A stretch of DNA of 64,000 bases from UBA1426 sp052034085 (GCA_052034085.1 JBPOJA010000005.1:1-64000); one strand, 5' to 3'. Counted from the stretch's first letter, positions 54,391 through 63,257 are shown. Program-made: numbers and translations. The notes: generated by a model not told the origin, from the letters alone.

Positions 54391-55050
54391 CTATTTTTCC
54401 AAAGATCTTTTTTTGGCATTGTCGAGATGTTCTGTTACTGCCAAAACTCCTGCTACGGGATCTTTATTCATGAAAGCTTCCCATATTTTTTTATGCTCAA
54501 CCAGCACCTGGTTTAAATACTGTTTGCTATAGCTGTTATTTTTATCCGCCTCCTTCAGGTATTGCTGGAATGTGATAAGGATGCTTTCCAGCATGCGGTT
54601 CCCGGCGATAGAGTAAATCAGACTGTGAAACTGCCTGTTTATGTTAAGCACTTTTTCACGGTCTTTTTTTAGTGTATAGAACTCCATAAACTCATAGGCT
54701 TCCTCTATTTTTTCCCTGTCCTTTTTGGTTGCCCTTTCTATGGCCCACTTTATGGCCAGTATCTCATATGCCTTTCTCATTTCAAAAAGATCTTCAATGT
54801 CCCTGTCTGAAAGGCCGACTACAAAAGCCCCTCTGTTGGGAATGGTTTCAATCAGGCCTGCGCTTTCCAGAAGTCTGAAGGCTTCCCTGACAGGCGTTCT
54901 GGAAATCCCGTAAATATCGCATACTTTCTGCTCGGAAATTTTTTCTCCATTTTTGAATATGCCTTTCAATATATCGCTCTGCAGTTTTAAAAATAAGTCC
55001 TGTGACAAAGGTAGACCCGCAGGCTTCATGCTCATAAATTCTGTGGCCAT
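54391..55050 (-). CDS. GntR family transcriptional regulator (FCD/FadR subgroup)
   Basis: This 219-residue regulator is read from the ATG at 55050, near a GGAGG at the end of the preceding gene. The N-terminal winged helix contains QKVCDIYGISRTPVREAFRL, and the C-terminal all-helical FCD ligand domain carries the pattern FHSLIYSIAGN. It is the third gene of acn-icd-gntR. The palindrome TTGTATACAA over the -10 region of that operon is a likely operator, making it an autoregulator of aconitase and isocitrate dehydrogenase, possibly in response to a tricarboxylic or dicarboxylic acid. Confidence 0.88.
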   Translation of the reverse strand: MATEFMSMKPAGLPLSQDLFLKLQSDILKGIFKNGEKISEQKVCDIYGISRTPVREAFRLLESAGLIETIPNRGAFVVGLSDRDIEDLFEMRKAYEILAIKWAIERATKKDREKIEEAYEFMEFYTLKKDREKVLNINRQFHSLIYSIAGNRMLESILITFQQYLKEADKNNSYSKQYLNQVLVEHKKIWEAFMNKDPVAGVLAVTEHLDNAKKRSLEK

Positions 55051-55051
55051 T

Positions 55052-56203
55052 TTAATTAAGCACCTCCAAAAGCCTGTCCACAAGCATGGCTCCTGTGGCC
55101 CCATCCGATCTGCCTGTTATCTTTATGTTTCCTGTTTCTCCAATGTTATTTTCTGCCATATTTTCCAGGGCTTGATTTAGCTTGTCGGCTTTTTCCTGAA
55201 ATCCTATGTGAGAAAGAAGAATGGCTCCGGCTTTAATTACGCTGGAGGGATCTGCGTACATTTCCCTGCCTTCTTCCACCATCCTGGGTGCGGAACCGTG
55301 TATGGCCTCAAACATGGCATAGCGGTTGCCCAGGTTGGCGCTGCCGGCGGTACCCACTCCTCCCTGAAGCTCAGCTGCCTCATCGGTCAAAATATCGCCG
55401 TAAATGTTGGGAAGCACCATTACTTCAAACTGCGTTCTTCGCTTCTCATCAAGAAGCTTGGCCGTCATTATATCTATGTACCAGTCATCAGTTTCAATCT
55501 CTGGATATTCCTTTGCCACCCTGTTGCAGATTTCCAGAAACTTGCCGTCAGTAGCCTTGACGATGTTGGCCTTTGTCACTATTGTCACCCTTTTTTTACC
55601 GTTTTTCCTGGCGAATTCGTAAGCCATCCGGGCAATTCTTTCTGTGCCCTGAGTGGTAATGACCCGAAAATCCACAGCGAGATCCTCTGTAATGTTCATG
55701 CCCTTACTGCCCATAGCATAAAGGCATTCTGTGTTTTCTCTGAAAAAAGTCCAGTCTATGCCTGCTTCGGGCACTTTAACAGGCCTGACATTGGCAAAAA
55801 GATCCAGTGCTTTTCTCATGGCTACATTTGCGCTTTCTATATTGCCCCATTTATCACCTTTTCTGGGTGTGGTGGTGGGACCTTTTAAAAGTACATGGCA
55901 GGCTTTAATTTTTTCGAGGACATCTTTGGGTATGGCTTCTCCTGCGGCTGCCCTGTTTTCTATAGTCAGGCCGTCTATGGTTCTGAATTCCACCTTGCCG
56001 GCAGTCTCCTCTTCTTTGAGCAGATGCTTTAAAACCCGGCCGGCCTGAGCCGTTATGGCCGGCCCGATGCCATCACCACCGATAATTCCGATAATTATTT
56101 TGTCAAGACCCGAGTAATCTATGGCTTTCTCGCTTTTTTTCAGCCTTTCCACCCTGGCCAGCTGTTCATTTATTATGTTTTCAAATTCTTTCAGATAATC
56201 CAT
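55052..56203 (-). CDS. icd: Isocitrate dehydrogenase family protein
   Basis: This 383-residue enzyme belongs to the isocitrate/isopropylmalate dehydrogenase family. IIGIIGGDGIGPAI near residues 37-50, FRENTECLYAMGSKG (substrate Arg and phosphate-site-like segment) near 153-167, PNIYGDILTDEAAE near 264-277, and EAIHGSAPRMVE near 303 are all present. The preceding aconitase gene points to isocitrate as substrate. The pair makes 2-oxoglutarate, probably for glutamate synthesis. The stop codon overlaps the start region of gntR. Confidence 0.9.
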   Translation of the reverse strand: MDYLKEFENIINEQLARVERLKKSEKAIDYSGLDKIIIGIIGGDGIGPAITAQAGRVLKHLLKEEETAGKVEFRTIDGLTIENRAAAGEAIPKDVLEKIKACHVLLKGPTTTPRKGDKWGNIESANVAMRKALDLFANVRPVKVPEAGIDWTFFRENTECLYAMGSKGMNITEDLAVDFRVITTQGTERIARMAYEFARKNGKKRVTIVTKANIVKATDGKFLEICNRVAKEYPEIETDDWYIDIMTAKLLDEKRRTQFEVMVLPNIYGDILTDEAAELQGGVGTAGSANLGNRYAMFEAIHGSAPRMVEEGREMYADPSSVIKAGAILLSHIGFQEKADKLNQALENMAENNIGETGNIKITGRSDGATGAMLVDRLLEVLN

Positions 56204-56212
56204 GGCTTCCTC

Positions 56213-58141
56213 CTATGCGCGGTTCGCTTTTATATAGTTAATCTTTCCGCCAGCCTTTAAAATGGCCTTTTCTTCTTCTGTGAAATTGCCAGTGGTTTTG
56301 TACGCCTTGCCCGTTTCGACATTAAGCACGGCGATTTCCTCTTTTTCAATTTCTTCAGACGGGTTCTTTATGACCAAATTCTGGCCCATGGTAAAGTCAT
56401 CATAATCGTTGGGGTTTTCAAACACCAATGGCAGAATCCCACTGTTAATGAGATTGGACCTGTGAATTCTGGCATAGGATTTTGCGATAACGAACTTTAT
56501 TCCCAGATAGAGAGGTGCCAGTGCTGCATGTTCCCGGCTGCTGCCCTGGCCATAGTTGGAGCCGGCGATTATGACTCCGTTTTTGGCGATTTTGCAACGG
56601 GCGGCAAAACCTTCGTCCATGGTGGAAAAACAGTAGTTTGCCAGATGGGGTATATTGGACCTGTAGGGAAGAAGCCTTGAATCTGATGGCATGATATCAT
56701 CCGTGGTGATGTTGTCCTGGCCAACCAGTACAACCGTGCCTTCCATAATATCCCCCATAGGTTCATTCAGAGGGAAAGGTTTGATATTTGGCCCCATTAC
56801 CACCGGTGTATTTTCTTTGTTGAATCCATCAGGATATACTATTAAATTGTCATTCGGAGTAAAAGTCGTATCTTCAATTTCCGGAAGCACTATAGATGTT
56901 TTTCTGCCGTCAGTCAGCACGCCTTTTATTGCTGAAATTGCCGCAGTTTCCGGGCTTACCAGGTAGACATATGCATCTTTGGTGCCGCTTCTGCCTTTGA
57001 AGTTCCTGTTGAATGTTCTCAACGATACGCCACCGGATTTTGGCGATTGCCCCATGCCTATGCAGGGGCCGCAGGCGCATTCAATCACTCTTGCGCCTGC
57101 ATTTATCATGTGAGCCAGGCTACCGTTTTCGGCAAGTTTGGAAAGAATTTTGCTTGAACCCGGAGATATTACCAGACTCACATCAGGGTGAACCTTGTGG
57201 CCTTTCAGAATATTTGCCACTTTCATCAAATCAGCATAAGAAGAATTGGTGCAGCTGCCTATAGCTACCTGATCAATCTTTATTTCGCCTATATTTTCCA
57301 CAGTTTCCACATTGTCCGGACTATGTGGCATAGCTGCCAGGGGTACCAGACTGCCAAGATCAATTTTCAGGATTTTGTCATAAACTGCGTCTGTATCTGC
57401 GGCAAGAGGTTTAAAGTCAGCCTCTCTCCCATAAGAGGCCAGATATTTTCTTGTATTGTCATCGCTTGGAAATATTGAAGTTGTAGCACCAAGTTCTGCT
57501 CCCATATTGGTAATGGTCGCCCTGTCCGTTACCGAAAGTGTTTTTACACCTTCGCCAAAATATTCGATTATATAACCTACTCCGCCTTTAACAGTCAGTT
57601 CCTTGAGCACCTTTAATATCACATCCTTGGCCGATACCCAGGGCTTAAGAGCACCAGTTAATTCCACTCCTATGACTTTGGGCACCTGCAAAGTATACGT
57701 TCCCTGAGCCATGGCAAGGGCCACATCCAGACCTCCCGCACCTATAGCAATCATGCCAAGGCCCCCACCCGTGGGAGTGTGGCTGTCTGAGCCCAACAAA
57801 GTTTTGCCCGGCTTTCCATAATTCTCTAAATGCAGCTGATGGCATATTCCATTGCCTGCTTTTGAGAAAAGTATGCCATGGCGTTTAGCCACACTTTCTA
57901 TAAAAGCATGATCGTCTGCATTTTCAAATCCTGTCTGCAGGGTGTTGTGATCTATATATGCAACTGATAATTCAGTTTTTACCTTGTCAACATCCATGGC
58001 TTCCAACTGGAGATATACCATGGTTCCTGTAGAGTCCTGAGTGAGGGTCTGATCCATTTTTATAGTAATCTCCTCGCCTGGTTCCAAATTGCCCTTCAGC
58101 AGATGATCTTTTAAAATCTTGTATGTGAGTGTTCCTTTCAA
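56213..58141 (-). CDS. acnA: Aconitate hydratase
   Basis: This 642-residue Fe-S enzyme interconverts citrate and isocitrate. Fe-S cysteines appear in GSCTNSSYADL near residue 298 and CACGPCIGMGQ near 357-367, with the swivelling domain at the C-terminus (SNYGQGSSREHAALA). The start is TTG at 58141, eight bases after GGAGG; the upstream ATGs overlap the ribosome binding site. A perfect sigma-A promoter with a GntR-type palindrome lies 31-59 nt upstream. The gene is first in acnA-icd-gntR. Confidence 0.94.
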   Translation of the reverse strand: MKGTLTYKILKDHLLKGNLEPGEEITIKMDQTLTQDSTGTMVYLQLEAMDVDKVKTELSVAYIDHNTLQTGFENADDHAFIESVAKRHGILFSKAGNGICHQLHLENYGKPGKTLLGSDSHTPTGGGLGMIAIGAGGLDVALAMAQGTYTLQVPKVIGVELTGALKPWVSAKDVILKVLKELTVKGGVGYIIEYFGEGVKTLSVTDRATITNMGAELGATTSIFPSDDNTRKYLASYGREADFKPLAADTDAVYDKILKIDLGSLVPLAAMPHSPDNVETVENIGEIKIDQVAIGSCTNSSYADLMKVANILKGHKVHPDVSLVISPGSSKILSKLAENGSLAHMINAGARVIECACGPCIGMGQSPKSGGVSLRTFNRNFKGRSGTKDAYVYLVSPETAAISAIKGVLTDGRKTSIVLPEIEDTTFTPNDNLIVYPDGFNKENTPVVMGPNIKPFPLNEPMGDIMEGTVVLVGQDNITTDDIMPSDSRLLPYRSNIPHLANYCFSTMDEGFAARCKIAKNGVIIAGSNYGQGSSREHAALAPLYLGIKFVIAKSYARIHRSNLINSGILPLVFENPNDYDDFTMGQNLVIKNPSEEIEKEEIAVLNVETGKAYKTTGNFTEEEKAILKAGGKINYIKANRA

Positions 58142-58160
58142 CTTGTCCACCTCCATATTT

Positions 58161-58183
58161 ATTTGTATACAATTATACAAATT
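58161..58183. promoter_or_regulatory. GntR-type operator overlapping the acnA promoter
   Basis: TTGTATACAA at 58163-58172 is a perfect palindrome and ATTATACAAAT continues it into a larger near-symmetric site. It overlaps the -10 box and start site of the acnA promoter, where a bound regulator would block transcription. FCD-type GntR proteins commonly recognise TNGTATACNA-like sites, and one is encoded in the same operon. Confidence 0.7.
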
Positions 58184-58200
58184 ACTTATCGGGATGTCAA
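58172..58200 (-). promoter_or_regulatory. Consensus sigma-A promoter of acnA-icd-gntR
   Basis: On the minus strand TTGACA (58195-58200), a 17-nt spacer and TATAAT (58172-58177) match the consensus at every base. The start codon is about 31 nt downstream of the -10 box. Confidence 0.88.
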
Positions 58201-58260
58201 GATTACCATGCTTACCAAGTTTGGAGAATTATTTGAATAAAGAAGTTAAGGTTACGCACA

Positions 58261-58303
58261 AAAAAGCGACTTTCGTTTAGAGCTCATATAAGTCGCTTTT
58301 TAA
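58261..58303 (-). terminator. Terminator of the 4-hydroxybutyrate operon
   Basis: AAAAAGCGACTT pairs with AAGTCGCTTTTT around a 17-nt loop; on the minus strand it ends in a T-run. It lies downstream of the 4-hydroxybutyrate dehydrogenase gene. Confidence 0.8.
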
Positions 58304-58328
58304 CTTGATATCCCACAAGATTGTTTTA

Positions 58329-58403
58329 TGTCAAAAGGGCTGTCCCCCTGTCATATAAGGGCTGTCCCCCTGTCATATGTCAAAAGGGCTGTCCCCCTGT
58401 CAT
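58329..58403. repeat. Three REP-like palindromic repeats
   Basis: Two full copies (58329-58354 and 58378-58403) and one copy lacking its left arm (58357-58374) lie in direct orientation. All share AGGGCTGTCCCCCTGTCA. They lie between the end of the 4-hydroxybutyrate operon and its terminator. The copies abut one another with almost no spacer. Confidence 0.82.
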
Positions 58404-58406
58404 ACC

Positions 58407-59525
58407 TTAAAACAAGTTTGCAAAGATTTCCCTTATCTCATCCCTGTCAAGGGGCACATAGTTGTTTACCAGGAGACGCTGCTGATTTTCTATGGTGCTG
58501 TCTGTAAACTCATCAATCTGCGACTCCACCATGCCGTATTCCCTTAAAGGCACTTTGACAATCAGCTTATTTAAGAAAGCATCAAGTGCATCATATACAT
58601 CACCGCAGGGCTCGCATCCCAAGGCATCTGCAATAATCTTTGTGGCCTTTGCTATCTTGCCGTCAGGATTCTTTCGCATATATATCTTGAAGACTTCTGT
58701 GAAAAACTGGTAATTTGCTTCACCATGGGGAACATGGAAGGCTCCTCCTATTGAGTAGGACAAGGCATGGACTGCGCCAACCCCCGCATTACCGAAAGCT
58801 ATGCCGGCATAATTTGAAGCCAGAAGAAAGTCTTTGAGATGTTTGAAACGTTCGTCTTCCCCATTGGAAACTATTTCTTTGTAACCTTTCATTATCATTT
58901 CTATGGCTGCCAAAGCATACATGTCTGTAAAGGTAGATGCCTTTGGAGACAGATAGGCTTCGATTGCATGTATCAGGGCATCCACAGAGCTGGTTACAAA
59001 GAACTTGTATGGCAGGCCTTTTAATGTTTCAGGTATTAAAACTGCTATATCTGCAAAAGTTTCATCTACAGCAATTCCCTTTTTAATCTTGAGTGATTTC
59101 AGCCCCGCTATGGCTACATTTGTTACTTCGCTGCCGGTACCACAGGTGGTAGGCACTGCTATGAGTTCCTTTTTCTTAACCGGAGCAACTTTCCCCATAA
59201 ACAGGTCCTCTGACCTTTCAGGCACTTCCAGGGCCAGGACTTTGCAAATATCCACTATGGTTCCGCCACCAAAGGCTATAATCCGATCAAAGTCGTATTT
59301 CTTCATCTCGGCAGAAATATTGTCTATCATTTCATCTGAAGGTTCTCCGGTGCCGAATTTTTCCTGAAAAATCACATTGGTTTCGATGCCCAGAGGTTCC
59401 ATATACGGTGTATAAAGCCACTCATTGGTTAATACTAGATCATTTTTCCCAATTTTGAATTCCTCGTGAAATGCTTTGAAAGTATCCTCATAAAATATTT
59501 TTGGTACAAGTCTAAGTGCTTGCAT
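58407..59525 (-). CDS. 4hbD: 4-Hydroxybutyrate dehydrogenase
   Basis: This iron-containing alcohol dehydrogenase of 372 residues interconverts succinate semialdehyde and 4-hydroxybutyrate with NAD. FGGGTIVDICK near 94-104 is the nucleotide loop, and VPTTCGTGSEVTNVAIA and NAGVGAVHALSYSIGG with the metal-site HVPHGEANYQFF follow the pattern of the clostridial 4-hydroxybutyrate dehydrogenase. AGGAGG precedes the ATG. It is the last gene of the abf-type cluster, followed by repeats and a terminator. Confidence 0.92.
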   Translation of the reverse strand: MQALRLVPKIFYEDTFKAFHEEFKIGKNDLVLTNEWLYTPYMEPLGIETNVIFQEKFGTGEPSDEMIDNISAEMKKYDFDRIIAFGGGTIVDICKVLALEVPERSEDLFMGKVAPVKKKELIAVPTTCGTGSEVTNVAIAGLKSLKIKKGIAVDETFADIAVLIPETLKGLPYKFFVTSSVDALIHAIEAYLSPKASTFTDMYALAAIEMIMKGYKEIVSNGEDERFKHLKDFLLASNYAGIAFGNAGVGAVHALSYSIGGAFHVPHGEANYQFFTEVFKIYMRKNPDGKIAKATKIIADALGCEPCGDVYDALDAFLNKLIVKVPLREYGMVESQIDEFTDSTIENQQRLLVNNYVPLDRDEIREIFANLF

Positions 59526-59550
59526 ATTCGAATCCTCCTACGATAATATA

Positions 59551-60858
59551 TTAATATTTTTCTTTAAATCTGCGTTCAAATTCCTCAGCCAACTCTGCCC
59601 TGGCATCAGGATGTGCTATATTAATCAGATTTCTGGCCCGTTCTCTCAGGGATTTTCCTTTAAGAGGAGCTATACCGTATTCTGTTATCACATAGTCAAC
59701 ATCGTTTCTGGAGGTTGTTACTGCCGCTCCATGATCTATGAACGCAACAATTTTCGATATTATGCTGCCGTCTCTCTTTCTGGTAATTGAAGGCATGGCT
59801 ATGATAGCTTTGCCGTCTTCGGTCATAGATGCACCTCTGACGAAGTCCACCTGTCCGCCTACTCCCGAAAACTGGCGCAAACCTATGGAATCAGAAACCA
59901 CCTGACCCTGAAGATCCACTTGAATAGCTGAGTTTATTGATACCATCTTGTGCTGTTTCATTATTATGGCCGGATGGTTGGTGTAGTCCACAGTTTTCAC
60001 TTCGACCGCAGGATTCTTGTGAACGAAATCATACAGTTTTCTGCTCCCCATTAGGAATGTAACTGTCATTTTTTCCTTATCGAAATTTTTATATTTCCCG
60101 GTGATAACACCTTTTTCAAAAAGGCTCATTGTCCCATCGGAAATCATTTCAGAATGTATGCCCAGATCCTTTTTATCATCCAGGAAAAGCATGACAGCAT
60201 CAGGGATACCGCCTATTCCCAATTGCAGGGTAGAGCCGTCTTCTATCAGTGAGGCACAGTAACTCCCGATTTTTTCTTCCACCTCGGTAATTTCCCCGGG
60301 CAGAGATTCAAACAGAGGGGTATTTGCTTCCACAATATAGTCAAAATCGTCTATATGAACTTTCTCACCAAATGTCCAGGGCATGTTCTCATTTATCTGG
60401 GCCATTACCGTTCTTGCTGTTTTAATAGCCTGGTAGGTATAATCCACAGAAGTACCCAGGCTGCAGAAACCATCTTCGTCCGGAGGAGTAACCTGGGCCA
60501 TGGTTACATCACATCTAACTTTTCCTTCCCTTATGAGCTTCGGTATCTCATGAAAGAAAGCCGGCGTGTAGTCTCCTCTGCCCTCTTCAACAGCTTTCCT
60601 GACGTTCCCGCTTAAAAAAAGTGGATTGCAGGTGAAATGAGCTTCCATACCCTCCGTTGCATAACCACCGCTCCCAAGGCTTACCATGTGCTTAATTTCC
60701 ACATTTTTATACTGTTTAGCATTGGCCACCATTGCTTCTACCAATGCAGTTGGCTCACTGATGCAATGGGCCAAAACGACAGCATCACCGTCTTTTATGT
60801 GCTTAACCGCTTCTTCAGCAGTGCACAGTTTCCTCTTATAATCATCTTTCCAGCTCAA
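59551..60858 (-). CDS. abfT: 4-Hydroxybutyrate CoA-transferase
   Basis: This 435-residue family I-like CoA-transferase activates 4-hydroxybutyrate with the CoA of acetyl-CoA or butyryl-CoA. The start is TTG at 60858, seven bases after GGAGG. QLGIGGIPDAV is near 210, the catalytic Glu is probably in HSEMISDG, and GVGGQVDFVRGA near the C-terminus is a CoA-binding stretch. It lies between the CGGC-protein gene and 4hbD. Confidence 0.92.
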   Translation of the reverse strand: MSWKDDYKRKLCTAEEAVKHIKDGDAVVLAHCISEPTALVEAMVANAKQYKNVEIKHMVSLGSGGYATEGMEAHFTCNPLFLSGNVRKAVEEGRGDYTPAFFHEIPKLIREGKVRCDVTMAQVTPPDEDGFCSLGTSVDYTYQAIKTARTVMAQINENMPWTFGEKVHIDDFDYIVEANTPLFESLPGEITEVEEKIGSYCASLIEDGSTLQLGIGGIPDAVMLFLDDKKDLGIHSEMISDGTMSLFEKGVITGKYKNFDKEKMTVTFLMGSRKLYDFVHKNPAVEVKTVDYTNHPAIIMKQHKMVSINSAIQVDLQGQVVSDSIGLRQFSGVGGQVDFVRGASMTEDGKAIIAMPSITRKRDGSIISKIVAFIDHGAAVTTSRNDVDYVITEYGIAPLKGKSLRERARNLINIAHPDARAELAEEFERRFKEKY

Positions 60859-60884
60859 AGTTCTACCTCCTGACAACAATTCCT

Positions 60885-61160
60885 TTACTCTTTAAATAGG
60901 CCTTCCAGTTCTTCTATTGCGCGGTCTATCTGACTTTCATCGACAATGCCTATGATGCCTCTTTTGGTACTGTATTGCTCAACAGATGCGCAGTTGTTTG
61001 TGCAACCCGAAATTACCAGCAAAACGTCATAGTCATTTCCTTCATGGGCATGATGAAATTCTATCCGCCCCTGAAAATGATCTTTTATCTTTCTGAAAGC
61101 CCCTCCTCTGTCATATCTGGAATTACAACCGCCGCAATACTTTACACCACATACCATCAA
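60885..61160 (-). CDS. Small cysteine-rich CGGC protein
   Basis: This protein of about 91 residues begins with CGVKYCGGCNSRYDR and has a second motif SGCTNNCAS near residue 52. The cysteines could bind a metal or form a redox pair. I know the sequence type from clostridial amino-acid and 4-hydroxybutyrate clusters but no function. The start is TTG at 61160 or ATG at 61157; GGAGA lies 7 nt before the TTG. It lies between abfD and abfT, after a hairpin. Confidence 0.75.
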   Translation of the reverse strand: MMVCGVKYCGGCNSRYDRGGAFRKIKDHFQGRIEFHHAHEGNDYDVLLVISGCTNNCASVEQYSTKRGIIGIVDESQIDRAIEELEGLFKE

Positions 61161-61180
61161 ATTTCTATCTCCGATTATTT

Positions 61181-61210
61181 AAAGGACGGCTCCAAAGGAA
61201 CCGTCCTTTT
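61181..61210 (-). terminator. Hairpin between abfD and the CGGC-protein gene
   Basis: AAAGGACGG pairs with CCGTCCTTT around an 11-nt loop. On the minus strand it is followed by only three T residues before AAATAA, so it is probably a partial terminator or an mRNA processing/stability hairpin that lets abfD be expressed more strongly than the genes after it. Confidence 0.5.
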
Positions 61211-61226
61211 TGCAGTAGAAATTATA

Positions 61227-62702
61227 TTACTCTTTAATACCTGCAATAACTTTCGCCAGTTCCTTCTTGGCTTCTATGTTGCCCTGCCTTGCTATCATGA
61301 TTCTTTGTGCCTGGGGTGAGCCCGCTCCATGCAGGGATTCTGTTCTGTAGCCTACGGCTGCAGTTCCCAGAGCCATATTTTCGATGAAACGAAGTATCCT
61401 CATACGGTTTTCTGTGGGCACATCGGGGACACCTGCAAAATATTTGTTGCAGATTTCGCCTATGGTTTCACCATTTTTACCTACTTTAAGGTCGGACTTG
61501 AAGTCTTTTTCAGAAGGCATGGTAACCATGAGCCCTCCTGCAATATCTTCTGCCAGCCTTACGATTTCATAGGGGAATCTGGTGACGTTTTGCTTACATA
61601 CATTGGCTAACAGCATGTCTATCTGATAGTTGCCGGCCTCTGTAGGATAGCCTTCTGCCGAGCAGGCTATGCCGCAGCAGTAGAGAGTTTCATTCAGGTG
61701 AGTCATTTCGATGAGCTTGTCCTTGATGTGGGATGCCTTGGCCGCTCCGTTGTAGTCGGCTGCCAGGGCTGCCGCCCCGATGAGTACATCGCCCACGCCG
61801 ACCTTGCATCCGCCGTAGCTCTGCCTGTGATAACCTGCAAATCTCTCAACCAGCATGTTGGCGAATTCGTATTCTTCACACATGAAGACTCTATCCCAGG
61901 GCACGAACACGTCATCGAAAACAACCAGGGCTTCCTGGCCGCCAAACTTGGCATTACCCAGGTCCACATCTGCACCCTCCTCAAGTTTTCTGGTATCGCA
62001 GGACTGCCTGCCGTAAATCATATAAAGACCTTCCACATCAGAAGGAACTGCAAAAGATACGGCGTAAGCCTTATCCTCTTCCCTCATGGAAATGGTGGGC
62101 ATCACCAGATGTTCGTGGGAGTTGATGGAACCGGTCTGGTGGGCTTTTGCTCCCCTTACTACTATGCCGTCTTCTCTTTTTTCCACTATTCTCAGATATA
62201 GGTCGGGATCTGCCTGCTGGCTTGGAGATTTGCCTCTGTCGCCTTTAGGGTCGGTCATGGCACCGTCAACTGTCCAGTCATTGTCCTGAACCAGTTTCAG
62301 ATAGGCCTTAAATCTTTCGTGATAATTGGTGCCATATTTTTTATCAATTTCGAAAGTCGTTGAATACTCCGCGTTAAACGCATCCATTCCTACACATCTT
62401 TGGAAGCATGATGCGGTTCTCTGGCCCAAAAGCCTCTGCATCTTGACTTTCTTGCGCAGGTCATCGGTATCTAAATGCAGATGGTTGAAACGGTTTGTGA
62501 TTTCCCCTGTCAGCCCTGATCTGGCTGTCATTAAATCTGCACACTCCGGATCGTGAGCAAGGTCATATGTCATTTTAACTGAATTAATTGAAGGCCTGAT
62601 GATGGGATGATCCACCCAGTTGTCAACCTTTTCTCCAAACATATAAACCCTGGTTTTTAGTTTCCTTAAGCTTTCGATATACTGCTCTCCTGTCATCAAC
62701 AT
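61227..62702 (-). CDS. abfD: 4-Hydroxybutyryl-CoA dehydratase
   Basis: This 491-residue flavin- and 4Fe-4S-containing enzyme converts 4-hydroxybutyryl-CoA to crotonyl-CoA by a radical mechanism. All four cluster ligands are present at the known positions: Cys99 and Cys103 (CFQRC), His292 (GYHRQSYGG) and Cys299. It has an acyl-CoA-dehydrogenase-like fold. A GGAGAG site lies before the ATG. It is the first gene of the cluster. Crotonyl-CoA would then be reduced to butyryl-CoA by enzymes encoded elsewhere. The oxygen sensitivity of this enzyme supports an anaerobic host. Confidence 0.96.
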   Translation of the reverse strand: MLMTGEQYIESLRKLKTRVYMFGEKVDNWVDHPIIRPSINSVKMTYDLAHDPECADLMTARSGLTGEITNRFNHLHLDTDDLRKKVKMQRLLGQRTASCFQRCVGMDAFNAEYSTTFEIDKKYGTNYHERFKAYLKLVQDNDWTVDGAMTDPKGDRGKSPSQQADPDLYLRIVEKREDGIVVRGAKAHQTGSINSHEHLVMPTISMREEDKAYAVSFAVPSDVEGLYMIYGRQSCDTRKLEEGADVDLGNAKFGGQEALVVFDDVFVPWDRVFMCEEYEFANMLVERFAGYHRQSYGGCKVGVGDVLIGAAALAADYNGAAKASHIKDKLIEMTHLNETLYCCGIACSAEGYPTEAGNYQIDMLLANVCKQNVTRFPYEIVRLAEDIAGGLMVTMPSEKDFKSDLKVGKNGETIGEICNKYFAGVPDVPTENRMRILRFIENMALGTAAVGYRTESLHGAGSPQAQRIMIARQGNIEAKKELAKVIAGIKE

Positions 62703-62781
62703 AGATAATCTCTCCTTTTCCTTTTTTAATGTATATTAGGGTTATTTAAAACGTATTTAGCTTGAACCGCGCACATAAATA

Positions 62782-63060
62782 TCAGATTTCCTTGTTTAAA
62801 ATTTTTTTGGCCATATCAATCAAATCATCGCTTACTGAAGTGTCCAAGACTACATCTTCCAATTCAGGGATGGCCTCCATCAAAATATTTTTTATCACAT
62901 CTTCCAATGTATATTGGGCTGACGGGCATGAACCACAGGCACCTGTCATTTTGATCTTTGCCACACTATTTTCAAGTTCGGTCAGAACTGCTCCCCCAAA
63001 ATGGCTCGCCAACAAAGGATTAACTTTTTCCTCAATAACCTGTTGTATCTTTTTTTCCAA
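62782..63060 (-). CDS. NifU-like C-terminal domain protein
   Basis: This 92-residue protein has the NifU C-terminal domain with the cluster-binding CGSCPSA near residue 42, and a family pattern of ILMEAIPEL further on. Such proteins act as Fe-S cluster scaffolds or carriers. It starts at a TTG (63060) with a weak AGAGAAAG site. It is divergent from the TPP riboswitch region and follows no other gene closely; the nearby abfD needs an Fe-S cluster. Confidence 0.88.
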   Translation of the reverse strand: MEKKIQQVIEEKVNPLLASHFGGAVLTELENSVAKIKMTGACGSCPSAQYTLEDVIKNILMEAIPELEDVVLDTSVSDDLIDMAKKILNKEI

Positions 63061-63160
63061 ACTTTCTCTCGCTTTAATTCTTGTGTTTTACCTTAAATTA
63101 GTATATTCTGTACCCAAGGTATTATAACACAAAAAAATAAAAAGAACACAATATTTTGCT

Positions 63161-63257
63161 AGGGGAGCATATGCTGAGAGCGGGTTGTCTGACACCCGCA
63201 CCCTCAATACCTGAACCGGATAATGCCGGCGTAGGGAAGCACGTACCACACTCCCCT
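63161..63257 (+). ncRNA. TPP riboswitch (THI box)
   Basis: AGGGGAG (63161-63167) pairs with CTCCCCT (63251-63257) as the closing stem. Inside are GCTGAGAG (63173-63180), the ACCC/CACCC segments and the conserved CTGAACCGGATAATGCCG with GTAGGGAAG. It lies 28 nt before the thiT start; the GGAGG of thiT is just after it, so translation control is likely. Confidence 0.96.

Noticed and set aside
58329..58403. Three direct repeats resembling a mini CRISPR array
   Set aside because: The copies abut with almost no spacers, the same element occurs singly elsewhere in both orientations, and there are no cas genes.
62703..62781. Promoter upstream of abfD
   Set aside because: The region is AT-rich with several possible -10 boxes but no convincing pair; no sigma-54 match was seen either.
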